This document shows positions 25,245 through 33,933 of a stretch of DNA of 64,000 nt, one piece after another. The stretch's first letter is position 1; each line of letters opens with the position of its first letter. The DNA lies in contig NZ_LR594659.1 in assembly GCF_901827155.1 (NCBI RefSeq), forward strand, positions 3,906,001-3,970,000. The letters run 5' to 3'. This DNA is from Variovorax sp. PBL-H6. GTDB lineage: Bacteria; Pseudomonadota; Gammaproteobacteria; Burkholderiales; Burkholderiaceae_C. The notes beneath the pieces are model-generated. The model did not search any database. It was not told the origin of the DNA and worked only from the letters and a program-made list of their open reading frames with translations. Made by a program: the position numbers and the translations under genes.

Positions 25245-26315
25245 ATGAGCAACGACAACGCGAAGAAGCGCGGCGCGCCGCCGCATCACTTCATCGACGA
25301 CGACTGGCTCGCGCTGCGCGACGAGCCGGTGCTGGAGCCCGAACGCCCCATCGTCGATCCGCACCACCACCTGTGGGACCGGCCGCACCACCGCTACCTG
25401 CTGCCTGAGCTCCTGGCCGACCTGGACACCGGCCACCACGTCCGCGGCACGGTGTTCGTGGAGTGCAGCTCGATGTACCGCGCCGACGGCGACGCGCGAT
25501 TCGCCTGCGTCGGCGAGGTGGAGTTCGTCAACGGCATCGCAGCGATGAGCGCAAGCGGCGTCTACGGTCCGGTGCGCGCCTGCGCCGGCATCGTGGGCAA
25601 GGTCGACCTGACGCTCGGAGGGTTCGCGGAGGAAGTGCTCCAGGCCTGCGCCGCGCGCGCGCCGGATCGCTTTCGCGGCATCCGGCAAATGGCCGCGTGG
25701 GACACGAGCCCGGAGGTCAGCACGCTCTTGCGCCCGCCGCCGAAGGACCTGCTGCAGGACGCGAAATTCCGCGAAGGCTACGCCGTGCTCGGCCGCATGG
25801 GCCTCAGCTTCGACGCCTGGGTGTACCACCCGCAACTGCCGCAGCTGATCGAACTCGTCGATGCGGTGCCGGCCACGCCGGTGGTGCTGAACCACCTGGG
25901 CGGTCGAGCCGGCCTCGGCCCCTATGCCGGACGGCACGACGACGTGTTCAGGGAATGGAAAGCTTCGATCCAGGCCCTGGCCGAGCGGCCGAACGTGAGC
26001 GTGAAGCTCGGCGGGATCGGCATGCGCCTGGGCGGCTTCGACTTCCATGAGCGCCCGCTGCCGCCCACATCCGAAGAACTGGCCGAGGCCTGGAGCCCGT
26101 ACGTGCAGACCTGCATCGAAGCCTTCGGCCCATCGCGCGCGATGTTCGAGAGCAACTTTCCGGTCGACAAGTCCTGCTGCACGTATCGGGTGCTGTGGAA
26201 CGCCTTCAAACGCCTGGCCGAAGGCTTCTCCGAAGACGAGAAGACCGACCTGTTCGCCGGCAGCGCCGTGCGTGCATATCGCCTGCCGCAAGCCCTGACG
26301 AAGGCCGCGCCATGA
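25245..26315 (+). CDS. Amidohydrolase family 2 hydrolase (lactonase-like)
   Basis: A 356-residue TIM-barrel metal hydrolase. VDPHHHLWD at residues 37-45 supplies the HxH metal pair (H40, H42), and ESNFPVDK carries the late catalytic aspartate. NHLGG and the conserved lysine in VSVKLGG are further family markers. Relatives include 2-pyrone-4,6-dicarboxylate lactonase and L-fucono- and rhamnono-lactonases, so opening of a lactone ring is the most likely reaction. The ATG at 25245 has GAGGAAAC upstream and overlaps nothing; its stop overlaps the next SDR (ATGA). It lies in the operon under site 5. Confidence 0.88.
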   Translation: MSNDNAKKRGAPPHHFIDDDWLALRDEPVLEPERPIVDPHHHLWDRPHHRYLLPELLADLDTGHHVRGTVFVECSSMYRADGDARFACVGEVEFVNGIAAMSASGVYGPVRACAGIVGKVDLTLGGFAEEVLQACAARAPDRFRGIRQMAAWDTSPEVSTLLRPPPKDLLQDAKFREGYAVLGRMGLSFDAWVYHPQLPQLIELVDAVPATPVVLNHLGGRAGLGPYAGRHDDVFREWKASIQALAERPNVSVKLGGIGMRLGGFDFHERPLPPTSEELAEAWSPYVQTCIEAFGPSRAMFESNFPVDKSCCTYRVLWNAFKRLAEGFSEDEKTDLFAGSAVRAYRLPQALTKAAP

Positions 26316-27061
26316 GCACGCAGGAACGCATTGCGCTCGTCACCGGCGCCGCCAGCGGGATCGGACTTGCCATCGCCACGCAGTTCGCGAAGGGCGGCAT
26401 CACCACCGTGATGCTCGACCGCTCGGCCGATGTCGAGCGGATCGCAGTCGGACTCGACGGCCGGACGATGGCCATCGTCGCCGACGTGGCGGACGAGGCG
26501 CAGATCCGCCGCGCCATGCAGGCCGTCGAGCAGGCGCACGGCCGCTGCGACATCCTGGTCAACAACGCGGGCATCCATCCGAAGAAGGACGGCGGCAAGT
26601 TCGCGATCGAGCAGATTCCCTCCGCGCAATGGCAGGAGGTGCTGGCCGTCAACCTCACCGCGCCCTTCCTGTTCTGCCAGCTCGCGCTGCCGCTCATGCG
26701 CAGGAAGAAATGGGGCCGCATCATCAACATCTCGTCGCGCGGCGGGCGCACAGCCTCGCCCGTGGCCAGCGCGCACTACGCGGCCACCAAGGCCGGGATG
26801 ATCGGCTTCACGCGCATCGCCGCCCTCGAGGGTGCGCCGGACCGCATCACCGCCAACTGCGTCGCGCCCGGGCCCATCGTGAGCGCGATGACCGCGGGGT
26901 CTTCGCCCGAGGTGCGGGCCGCCTTCACCCGCAGCGTGCCGCTCGGCCGCTACGGTGAACCGGAGGAAATCGCCTCGGTGGTCGCCTTCCTCGCATCGGA
27001 CGCCTCGTCCTTCGTCACCGGCGCCGTATTCGATGTGAACGGTGGCACTTTCATGCCCTGA
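26312..27061 (+). CDS. Short-chain dehydrogenase/reductase, paralogue of the one at 24461
   Basis: A 249-residue classical SDR with TGAASGIG from residue 11, NNAG at 84-87, and catalytic residues S141/S142, Y156 and K160 (YAATK). It would carry out alcohol-ketone interconversion with NAD(P). It shares the NNAGIHPKKDG segment and the C-terminal VNGGTFMP with its paralogue two genes upstream. It starts in an ATGA overlap with the amidohydrolase and is the last gene of this operon. Fifty-three bases separate it from the convergent CoA-transferase gene, with a small GTTCG/CGAAC hairpin between them. Confidence 0.93.
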   Translation: MSTQERIALVTGAASGIGLAIATQFAKGGITTVMLDRSADVERIAVGLDGRTMAIVADVADEAQIRRAMQAVEQAHGRCDILVNNAGIHPKKDGGKFAIEQIPSAQWQEVLAVNLTAPFLFCQLALPLMRRKKWGRIINISSRGGRTASPVASAHYAATKAGMIGFTRIAALEGAPDRITANCVAPGPIVSAMTAGSSPEVRAAFTRSVPLGRYGEPEEIASVVAFLASDASSFVTGAVFDVNGGTFMP

Positions 27062-27114
27062 GCGCGCAAGCGACTACGACCTGGGTTCGGTGCGAACGGA
27101 CGAGGCAGGCTGAT

Positions 27115-28365
27115 TCAGCCCGGGTGGGCCGGGCCGAATGCGCCGTCACGCGCCGCCTCGCGCCACTGTTCTTCATCGAAGCCGAGCAGCTCGCGCAGCA
27201 CTTCCCGGGTGTGCTCGCCGAGCAGCGGCGCCGCGACCGGAGCGACCACCGGTGTGTCTGAGAAGCGCATCGGAAAGGCGACGTTCGGAACACTTCCCGC
27301 CGTCGGATGGGGCAGCTGCGTCACCAGGCCGCGGGCCAGCGTCTCGCGCGAATGCAGTGCCTCCTCGACGCTTCGCACCGCGCCGGCGGGCACGCCGGCC
27401 TGCCTCAGGCGAGCCAGCCAGTGTTCGCGGGTATCCGACGCGAACAGCTCGGCCAGGATGCCGATCAGACGATCGCGCTGCGCCATGCGGCCTGCAGGGC
27501 GCACCAGCTCCGGATCGTCGGCGATCCCGGGCATGCCGGCCACGTCCCTGTACACGCGCTGGAAGATGACTGTGCTGGCGCACACCATGAAGAAGGGGCC
27601 GTCCGACGCATGGAACACGCCGGTAGGCACCGTGTCCGCGCTGCCGTTGCCCACGCGCCGGGGTTGCCAGCCGTTGAAGAGGTTCTGCAGGGTGACGTAG
27701 CCGGTCATGGTGATGGCGGTGTCGTAGAGCGCAACCTCCACTCGCTGCCCCCGACCGGTGCGCTCGCGCGCAATGACGGCCGAGAGAATGGCGTTGCTCG
27801 CCATCATGCCGGTCGAGATGTCCATGACCGAGGAACCGGTGCGAACGCCGTCGCGGTCCTCGAATCCGTTAAGCGACATGAACCCGCTCTCGGCCTGCGT
27901 CACCGGATCGAAGCCGAGCCGGTCGGCGAACTCGCCGTCGCGGCCGTAAGCCGAGATGGCGCAATAGATGAGGCGAGGGTTGGCCGCGGACAGAGTTTCC
28001 CATCCCAGGCCCAGCCGTTCCATCACCCGGCCCGAGAAGTTCTCGACGACCACATCCGCATCCCCGGCAAGGCGCAGCGCGATGTCGCGGCCGGAATCGC
28101 TTTTCAGATCGATCGCCACGCTCTTCTTGTTGCGGTTGCACCAGAGGAAAGGGACGCCCTCGCCGCCGAGCCGTTCGTCCGGAGGAAGAAAATGGCGGAA
28201 CGCGTCGCCGCGCACGGCGTCCTCGATCTTGACGACCTCGGCACCGCCGTCGGCAAGAATCATCGAGGCGACCGGCCCGGCGAGGAAATGAGTGAAGTCG
28301 ATGACTCGCAGGCCGGCCAGCGGACCGATCGACGGATGAGTGGAGGTCATGGGCGTCTTTTTCAT
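27115..28365 (-). CDS. CaiB/BaiF-family CoA-transferase (class III)
   Basis: A 416-residue class III CoA-transferase, which moves CoA between carboxylic acids through an aspartyl anhydride. The N-terminal RVIDFTHFLAGP and the block GFDPVTQAESGF are clear, placing the catalytic aspartate at D153. It is a close paralogue of the protein at 45898-47214 (identical GEFADRLGFDP). The start at 28365 overlaps the upstream SDR stop (TGATG); an ATG at 28350 is also possible. It is the last gene of the ABC transporter operon that begins at 33849, which suggests that the imported acid is activated by this enzyme. Confidence 0.92.
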   Translation of the reverse strand: MKKTPMTSTHPSIGPLAGLRVIDFTHFLAGPVASMILADGGAEVVKIEDAVRGDAFRHFLPPDERLGGEGVPFLWCNRNKKSVAIDLKSDSGRDIALRLAGDADVVVENFSGRVMERLGLGWETLSAANPRLIYCAISAYGRDGEFADRLGFDPVTQAESGFMSLNGFEDRDGVRTGSSVMDISTGMMASNAILSAVIARERTGRGQRVEVALYDTAITMTGYVTLQNLFNGWQPRRVGNGSADTVPTGVFHASDGPFFMVCASTVIFQRVYRDVAGMPGIADDPELVRPAGRMAQRDRLIGILAELFASDTREHWLARLRQAGVPAGAVRSVEEALHSRETLARGLVTQLPHPTAGSVPNVAFPMRFSDTPVVAPVAAPLLGEHTREVLRELLGFDEEQWREAARDGAFGPAHPG

Positions 28366-29171
28366 CAGGAGGGCGTCAGCACCGCGCCGCCGCAGACCGA
28401 GATGCACTGACCGGTCACATAGCCCGACAAGGGCGTAACCAGGAATTCCAGCACGTTGGCGCAGTCCTCCTCCACGCCGAAGCGGCGCAGCGGAATGCGC
28501 CGCATCTCCTTCTCGGTGTGCATGCCGCGCCCTTCCGCCTGCTTGCGGATGCGGGCCGTGAGCATGCCCCCCGGCGACAGGCAGTTGACGCGGATGCCAT
28601 CCGGGCCGAGCTCGGCCGCGAGGTAGCGCGTGTACTGCAGCACCGCGGCCTTGGCGACCGAGTAAGGCACCAGCCGCGTCGCACTCTTCGACGCATCGAG
28701 CGCGGCCATGGTCGCGATGTTGACGATCACGCCCGCGCCGCGTTCGCGCATGGCGGGCACGACTTCCTGGCAGCAGTGGAGCGCCGACATGTAGTTCACG
28801 CCAAACATCAACGCGGTGTCTTCGTCGGGCACCTGCGAGGCGGTGCTGCGCTCCACCGGCGTGAAGGCGCCACCCGCGTTGTTGACCAGGATGTCGATGC
28901 GTCCGAACTCGGCCAGCGTGCGCGCGGCCAGCTCGCGCGCGGCGGCGCGCTGCGTCAGGTCGCCTTGAATGCCGAGGCTGCGGCGGCCGAGCGCCCGGAT
29001 CTCATCGGGCACCGTGGCCGCCGAAAGTCCTTCATCGAACTCGCGCGCGGAGTCGAGGTCGATGTCGCCGATCACCACGTCGGCGCCCAGCGACGCGAGA
29101 CGCAGCGCGTAGGCACGCCCCAATCCGCGCGCCGCGCCGGTGACGATCGCGACCTGTCCATGCAGTTTCAT
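28365..29171 (-). CDS. Short-chain dehydrogenase/reductase
   Basis: A 268-residue classical SDR. TGAARGLG begins at residue 11 and NNAGG lies near residue 98. The catalytic Tyr and Lys are in YSVAK, with an upstream serine in NIATMAALDASKS. It has an insertion of about 15 residues after the second strand, before GDLTQ. NAD(P)-linked oxidation of a hydroxy-acyl-CoA or ring alcohol is likely. It is encoded four bases downstream of the ABC binding-protein gene and overlaps the CoA-transferase gene by one base, so it belongs to the transport operon under operator site 6. Confidence 0.92.
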   Translation of the reverse strand: MKLHGQVAIVTGAARGLGRAYALRLASLGADVVIGDIDLDSAREFDEGLSAATVPDEIRALGRRSLGIQGDLTQRAAARELAARTLAEFGRIDILVNNAGGAFTPVERSTASQVPDEDTALMFGVNYMSALHCCQEVVPAMRERGAGVIVNIATMAALDASKSATRLVPYSVAKAAVLQYTRYLAAELGPDGIRVNCLSPGGMLTARIRKQAEGRGMHTEKEMRRIPLRRFGVEEDCANVLEFLVTPLSGYVTGQCISVCGGAVLTPS

Positions 29172-29174
29172 GCT

Positions 29175-30401
29175 TCAGGCCGCTCCCATTGCGCAGCCGA
29201 TTTCTTCGCGCGTGCCGTACAGCGCCTCGAAATCCGCCATCCGCATCGATGCATTCAGCACCTGCACCGGGTCGTACTTGTCGCTGATGGTGTCGCGTAC
29301 CTGCGCCATGACCAGGCGCGTGATGAACTGGTGGTCCCACTCGCGGTAGTAGCCCGGCACTCCCTCGGGGCGGACGGTCTCCAGGCCGCGCACGATGGCG
29401 GCCGGCTCGGTCGATTTCTCCTTCTCGATGGCGGCCAGCAGCATGCGCGTGCAGACCCAGCCCTGCGCGCAGCTCGCCGACGCGGGATGGCCGGTTTCCT
29501 TCATCACTGCATCGTTGAACATCTTCTCTGCCGGGCCGTTCGCCGGATTGTTGAAGTGCCAGTACTTGCCCATGACCCCCGAGATGCCGGTCTGCGACCA
29601 GAGCTCCTCGTCGGCCACGGTGAGGCTCCCGAGCGGGATCTTGCCGCGCAGGCCGAACTCGTTGTATTGCTTCAGGAAGGCCGCGAGGTCGGTGCCCGAG
29701 ATGCCGAGCATCACCAGGTCGGGTCTGGCCTGGCGGATCTTGAGGATGATGGAGCTGAAGTCGGTGGTCCCGACCGCGGCGGCGTCCATTCCGAGGTCCT
29801 GCCCGCCGGCGGCGACGAGTTCAGCCTTCAGCATCTGGTAGGCCTCCTGGCCGTAGGCGTAGGCGCCCACGAGGAAGTACCACTTCTTTCCCACCGGCAG
29901 CATCTGCTTGGCGAGCAGCTTCGCATAGACGGGCGGCGGCGCGTTGTTGCGGAACACGTAGCGGTTGCAGTTCTTGCCGGTGATCTCGCGGGCCAGCGCC
30001 GCGCTGATGATGGTCGGCGTCTTCGCCTGCGCGGCGACCGAAGCGATCGCCAGGCCGGCCGCGCTGTTGCTGCCGCCGATCACCGCCGCGACCTTGTCCT
30101 CCTGAATCAACTTCTGCATGTTCTGCTGCGCGCCGAGCGGGTTCGGCTCGTCGTAGGCAACCAGCTGGATCGGACGCCCCATCACCTTGTTGCCGGCCTG
30201 CTCCAGCGCGACCTTGATGCCGAGGGAGGTGGCTTCGCCCTGCAGCGCGAAAGGGCCCTGGCGGGGCAGGAGGCTGCCGATCTTCACCGGCGTCCCCTGC
30301 TGCGAGAACACCAGGCCCGGCGTGCCGAGCGCGACGACGCCGGCGCCGACGGTGCGCAGGACCCGGCGTCGATCGAGGGAAGGGAATTGCTGGCTGGCCA
30401 T
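29175..30401 (-). CDS. ABC-type branched-chain-amino-acid-like substrate-binding protein
   Basis: A 408-residue periplasmic binding protein of the LivJ/LivK type (type 1 periplasmic fold). Residues about 1-34 are a signal with an RRRVLR start that resembles a twin-arginine leader, ending near LVFSQ. The mature protein starts PVKIGSLLPRQGPFALQG, the family's typical first strand, and contains VIGGSNSAAGLAI. In catabolic clusters such proteins bind aromatic or alicyclic acids instead of leucine. CAGGAGAC precedes the ATG at 30401. It lies 26 bases downstream of the fused permease/ATPase gene and supplies the receptor for that importer. Confidence 0.93.
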   Translation of the reverse strand: MASQQFPSLDRRRVLRTVGAGVVALGTPGLVFSQQGTPVKIGSLLPRQGPFALQGEATSLGIKVALEQAGNKVMGRPIQLVAYDEPNPLGAQQNMQKLIQEDKVAAVIGGSNSAAGLAIASVAAQAKTPTIISAALAREITGKNCNRYVFRNNAPPPVYAKLLAKQMLPVGKKWYFLVGAYAYGQEAYQMLKAELVAAGGQDLGMDAAAVGTTDFSSIILKIRQARPDLVMLGISGTDLAAFLKQYNEFGLRGKIPLGSLTVADEELWSQTGISGVMGKYWHFNNPANGPAEKMFNDAVMKETGHPASASCAQGWVCTRMLLAAIEKEKSTEPAAIVRGLETVRPEGVPGYYREWDHQFITRLVMAQVRDTISDKYDPVQVLNASMRMADFEALYGTREEIGCAMGAA

Positions 30402-30427
30402 TGGAGTCTCCTGGATGGGTTGTGGAT

Positions 30428-32983
30428 TCAAGAAAGGCACGAAGCGACCTCCGCCGCTTCCTCTTCTTCGCGCTTGGGATCGACCAGCCCGAGCAGACGC
30501 GCCTGCAGGGGCGCGTCGGCCGCAAGTTCGGCCGCGCTCCCCTCGTAGGCCACACGGCCGTTGACCAGCACGACTGCGCGATCGACGATGGCGAGCACCT
30601 GTTCGGCGTGGTGCTCCACGAGCACCATCGCGACCCGCCCGCGCAACTTGAGGATGGCGGCCATCACCTCGTTGACGACGGCCGGTGCCAGTCCCTCGAA
30701 CGGCTCGTCGAGCAGGATGAGGCGGCTGGGTGCGACCAGTGCGCGCGCGATCGCCACCATCTGACGCTCGCCGCCGGAGATGCTTTCGGCGCGCGACTTC
30801 CGGATCGTCGCGAGCCGCGGGAACAGCTCGAAGATTTCTTCCAGCGGCATGCCGCCCTTGCGCACTGCGATCAGCAGGTTGTCCTGCACCGTGAGATTGG
30901 GAAAGAGCCGCCGGCCTTCGGGCACCATCGAGATGCCGAGGCGGTTGATCTCGAAGGGCCGCAGGCGCTCGATGGACTTGCCGTCCCACTCGATGCTGCC
31001 CTCGTTCACCGGCATCATGCCGTAGAGCGCGCGCAGCAGCGTGGTCTTGCCCACGCCATTGCGGCCGAGCAGCGCGACCGCCTCGCCCTCGCCGACACGC
31101 AGGTCGACCCCGTCGAGGATGCGCCCGCCGCCATAGCCGGCTGCGAGGCCGCGGGCATCGAGCAGCGTACGTGCCGGGGCGCGCGCGTCGCTCCGGGTCG
31201 CGACGCCTGCATGCACGCTAGCCGGCGCTGCGCCGAGGTAGGCGCGGACGACTTCCGGATTGGCCGCCACTTCGGCCGGCTTGCCGTCGGCGATCAGGCG
31301 GCCCTGGTGGAGCACCGTGATGCGGTCGGACAGGGCCAGCACGCGGTCGATGTCGTGTTCGATCAGCACCACCGCGTGGGAGCGCGCGAGCGCCTGGATC
31401 AGTGCCGCGACGCGGACGCGGTCGGCCTCCCCCAGGCCCGCCAGCGGTTCGTCGAGCAGCAACAGGCGCGCCTGCGTCGCCAGCGTGATGCCGATCTCGA
31501 GCAGCCGGCGCTCGCCGTGCGACAGGTCGGTGCACAGCTCGCCGGCCTTGTCCACCAGCCCGACCGCGGCAAGGATCGACCAGGTGCGGCCGTTGGTTGC
31601 CGCCGATCCATGCGCGTCGCGCCAGAACGCATGGCGGTCGGGGCGCGTCGCCTGCACCGCGATGCGGACGTTTTCGAAGGCCGTCAAGTTGGTGAACACG
31701 CTCACGATCTGGAACGACCGCGCCAGGCCCAGGCGGATGCGCTTGTGCATCGGCAGTCGGGTAATGTCTTGCTCGAGGAAACGCACCTCGCCGGAATCCG
31801 GCGCGATCACGCCGCTCAGCATGTTGAAGAAGGTGGTCTTGCCGGCGCCGTTCGGCCCGATGAAGCTGTGCAGCGTGCCTGCGTGGACGTCAAAGTCGTA
31901 GCCCGAAGCCACCGTGAGCGAACCGAACTTCTTGCTGAGCCCGCGTACCGTCAACAGCGCCCGCGCGTCACTCCCTCCAGCCTCTCGGACGGCTTCGGGC
32001 GCATAGGGCGCGATCCGCTGCGGCCGCGGCGGGATGCCGTTGCGCACCAGTGTCCAGCCCTTGCCACCCCAGATGCGGCGTATCAGGCCGTGGATGCCCT
32101 CCGGCGCGGCCAGCGTCACCAGGATGAGGATGGGCGCGAACACCAGCCACCAGTTGTTCAGCAGCGCACCGAGTTGGTCTTCGAGCACGATGAAGAGGAT
32201 CGCGCCCCACAGCGCGCCGATGAAGTGGTGCATGCCGCCCAGCACGGTCATGAGGAGCGCATCAGCGGCGTGCTCCCAACTCAGCGGATTGGCATAGACG
32301 CCGCGCATGAATAGCGCGAGCATCCCGCCGGCGAGGCCGGTGATCGCGGCCGATACGGTGAAGCCCACCAGCTTCACCCGATAGACGTCGTAGCCCAGGC
32401 TGGCGGCACGCTGCTCGTTGTCGCGGATCGCCTGGAACAGGCGTCCCAGCGGCGAATGCACGAGCCGCCACATGAGCCACAGCGAAGCCAGCACCACCAG
32501 GACCACGAACACATGGAAGCCGAAGGCCGAATCGAGCACCGGACGCGGTACGCGCTGCAGGCCGTTCTCCCCGCCGGTCAGGTCGGTCCACTTGTAGGCG
32601 ATCTCGAAGCAGATCTGCGTGCAGGCGAGGCTCAGCAGCGAGAAGTACAGGCCCTTGCGCCGAAGAATGAGCGCCCCGACCGGCAGCGCCACCAGCACGG
32701 TGAAGAGCACCGAGAATGCGAGCCCCGCGAACTCGTTGACGTTGCCGAACCAGTGCAGCAGCGAAAGCGCCGCCGCGTAGCTCGCGAGGCCGAAGAACAC
32801 CGAGCCGCCGAAGGGAACCAGGCCCAGGTAGCCCACGAGCAGGCCGATGCCCGCGGCATAGAGCACGTAGATCGCGATCTGGGTCACCCGCCCCAGCGGC
32901 AGATGCGTGACGAGCGTCAGAAGACTCATCAGGACCAGCACGGCCGCGACCTGCGCGACCGGATGCTTCCACAAGGCTTTCAT
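30428..32983 (-). CDS. Fused LivM permease, LivG ATPase and LivF ATPase in one polypeptide
   Basis: One uninterrupted frame of 851 residues carries three ABC importer subunits that are normally separate. Residues about 1-335 are a LivM-type permease with about nine spans. Residues about 342-585 are a LivG-type ATPase: Walker A GPNGAGKTT at 376-384, signature LSHGE at 487-491, Walker B LLLLDEP at 507-513 and the H-loop His at 543. Residues about 605-835 are a LivF-type ATPase: Walker A GRNGVGKTT at 640-648, signature SGGER near 736, Walker B LILLDEP at 755-761 and H791. Both ATPases look catalytically complete. Linkers are short and polar. The start overlaps the LivH stop by one base (TGATG). 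Confidence 0.93.
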   Translation of the reverse strand: MKALWKHPVAQVAAVLVLMSLLTLVTHLPLGRVTQIAIYVLYAAGIGLLVGYLGLVPFGGSVFFGLASYAAALSLLHWFGNVNEFAGLAFSVLFTVLVALPVGALILRRKGLYFSLLSLACTQICFEIAYKWTDLTGGENGLQRVPRPVLDSAFGFHVFVVLVVLASLWLMWRLVHSPLGRLFQAIRDNEQRAASLGYDVYRVKLVGFTVSAAITGLAGGMLALFMRGVYANPLSWEHAADALLMTVLGGMHHFIGALWGAILFIVLEDQLGALLNNWWLVFAPILILVTLAAPEGIHGLIRRIWGGKGWTLVRNGIPPRPQRIAPYAPEAVREAGGSDARALLTVRGLSKKFGSLTVASGYDFDVHAGTLHSFIGPNGAGKTTFFNMLSGVIAPDSGEVRFLEQDITRLPMHKRIRLGLARSFQIVSVFTNLTAFENVRIAVQATRPDRHAFWRDAHGSAATNGRTWSILAAVGLVDKAGELCTDLSHGERRLLEIGITLATQARLLLLDEPLAGLGEADRVRVAALIQALARSHAVVLIEHDIDRVLALSDRITVLHQGRLIADGKPAEVAANPEVVRAYLGAAPASVHAGVATRSDARAPARTLLDARGLAAGYGGGRILDGVDLRVGEGEAVALLGRNGVGKTTLLRALYGMMPVNEGSIEWDGKSIERLRPFEINRLGISMVPEGRRLFPNLTVQDNLLIAVRKGGMPLEEIFELFPRLATIRKSRAESISGGERQMVAIARALVAPSRLILLDEPFEGLAPAVVNEVMAAILKLRGRVAMVLVEHHAEQVLAIVDRAVVLVNGRVAYEGSAAELAADAPLQARLLGLVDPKREEEEAAEVASCLS

Positions 32984-33849
32984 CAGAAGTGTTCCCAGTG
33001 TTCGCCGAAGAGGCCGCGCGGGCGCACCAGCAGAATGGCAGCCATGAGCAGGTACATCGCCACGCCGGCGGCCTGCGGATAGAACTGCGTGGTCATGGCC
33101 GTCACCAGCCCCACCAGCAAGCCGGCGACCACGGCGCCGCCATAGGAGCCGAGCCCGCCGATGGTGACGATCACGAAGGCCGGCATGATGGCCTGAGCCG
33201 ACATGCCTGGCGTGACCGACCACAGCGGCGCGGCCAGAACGCCGCCTGCGCCTGCCAGCATGCAGCCGACGCCGAAGGCGCCGGTGAGCACCAGCGGCAG
33301 GTTGATGCCCAGCATGCCCACCATCTGCGGATCACGGCTTCCGGCGCGCAGGATGCGGCCGTAGGGAGTGAACGAGAGAAAGGCCCAGAGCGCGACCAGG
33401 ATCGCCACGGTGATGCCGAGCACGGCCACCCGATAGGTCGTGGTGAGCACCGGCCCGTATTCGATGAAGCCCGACAACACCGCCGGCGGCGTGAGCGGCT
33501 GGGCGCTCGAACCCCAGATCGTGCGGATGAGCGCCTCGATGAACAGCGACAACGCGAAGGTCAGCACCAGCGTCATCAGCGGATCCTTGCCATAGAGCCT
33601 TCGCACCAGCACGCGCTCGACCACGATGCCGACGATGCCGACGCCGATGGGCGCGAACACCACGGCCGGCCAGCCGAAGCGCTGCTGCAGTGTCAGGGCG
33701 AAATAGGCACCGAGCGCGAAGAACGCGCCGTGGGCAATGTTCACGATTCCCAGCAGGCCGAACACGATCGACAGGCCGATTGAGATCAGGACGAAGAGGA
33801 AGCCCAGCACGAGGCCGTTCACGGTCTGGGAAAGAATGGCGTCGAGCAT
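32983..33849 (-). CDS. livH: LivH-type ABC transporter permease
   Basis: A 288-residue inner-membrane permease of the branched-chain amino acid transporter family. The N-terminal GLVLGFLFVLISIGLSIVFG and VNIAHGAFFALGAY are hallmark sequences, and GIVNIAHG is the family's EAA-like region. It pairs with the fused LivM-LivG-LivF chain to form the membrane channel. It is the first gene of a five-gene operon (LivH, fusion, binding protein, SDR, CoA-transferase). The promoter gap in front holds operator site 6, shared with the divergent GntR regulator gene. Confidence 0.93.
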   Translation of the reverse strand: MLDAILSQTVNGLVLGFLFVLISIGLSIVFGLLGIVNIAHGAFFALGAYFALTLQQRFGWPAVVFAPIGVGIVGIVVERVLVRRLYGKDPLMTLVLTFALSLFIEALIRTIWGSSAQPLTPPAVLSGFIEYGPVLTTTYRVAVLGITVAILVALWAFLSFTPYGRILRAGSRDPQMVGMLGINLPLVLTGAFGVGCMLAGAGGVLAAPLWSVTPGMSAQAIMPAFVIVTIGGLGSYGGAVVAGLLVGLVTAMTTQFYPQAAGVAMYLLMAAILLVRPRGLFGEHWEHF

Positions 33850-33855
33850 TGTCCT

Positions 33856-33884
33856 AATCTATCATTGGCCCAACCATTGTTCAA
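33856..33884 (-). promoter_or_regulatory. Promoter of the ABC transporter operon
   Basis: On the minus strand TTGAAC (33884-33879) and TAGATT (33861-33856) are 17 bases apart. Operator site 6 fills that spacer completely, so regulator binding would exclude RNA polymerase. Confidence 0.55.
33864..33878. promoter_or_regulatory. GntR/FadR-type operator (site 6), in front of the regulator gene
   Basis: ATTGGCCCAACCATT keeps both half-sites TGG and CCA, with TGGC for TGGT. It lies in the gap between the LivH operon and the FadR-type regulator gene. This position is expected for autoregulation. Confidence 0.75.
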
Positions 33885-33933
33885 CGCCTGGGTACTCCCA
33901 AGCATGCGGATGAACCCTCACTACCATCGCGCC

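Noticed and set aside
27085..27097. Small hairpin GTTCG-GTG-CGAAC between convergent operons as a terminator
   Set aside because: The stem has only five pairs and no T-run follows on either strand, so it cannot be called a rho-independent terminator.
33865..33933. Upstream start for the GntR regulator adding 23 residues
   Set aside because: It would begin with TTG inside operator site 6 and the transporter promoter. The ATG at 33934 gives the usual distance to the winged helix.
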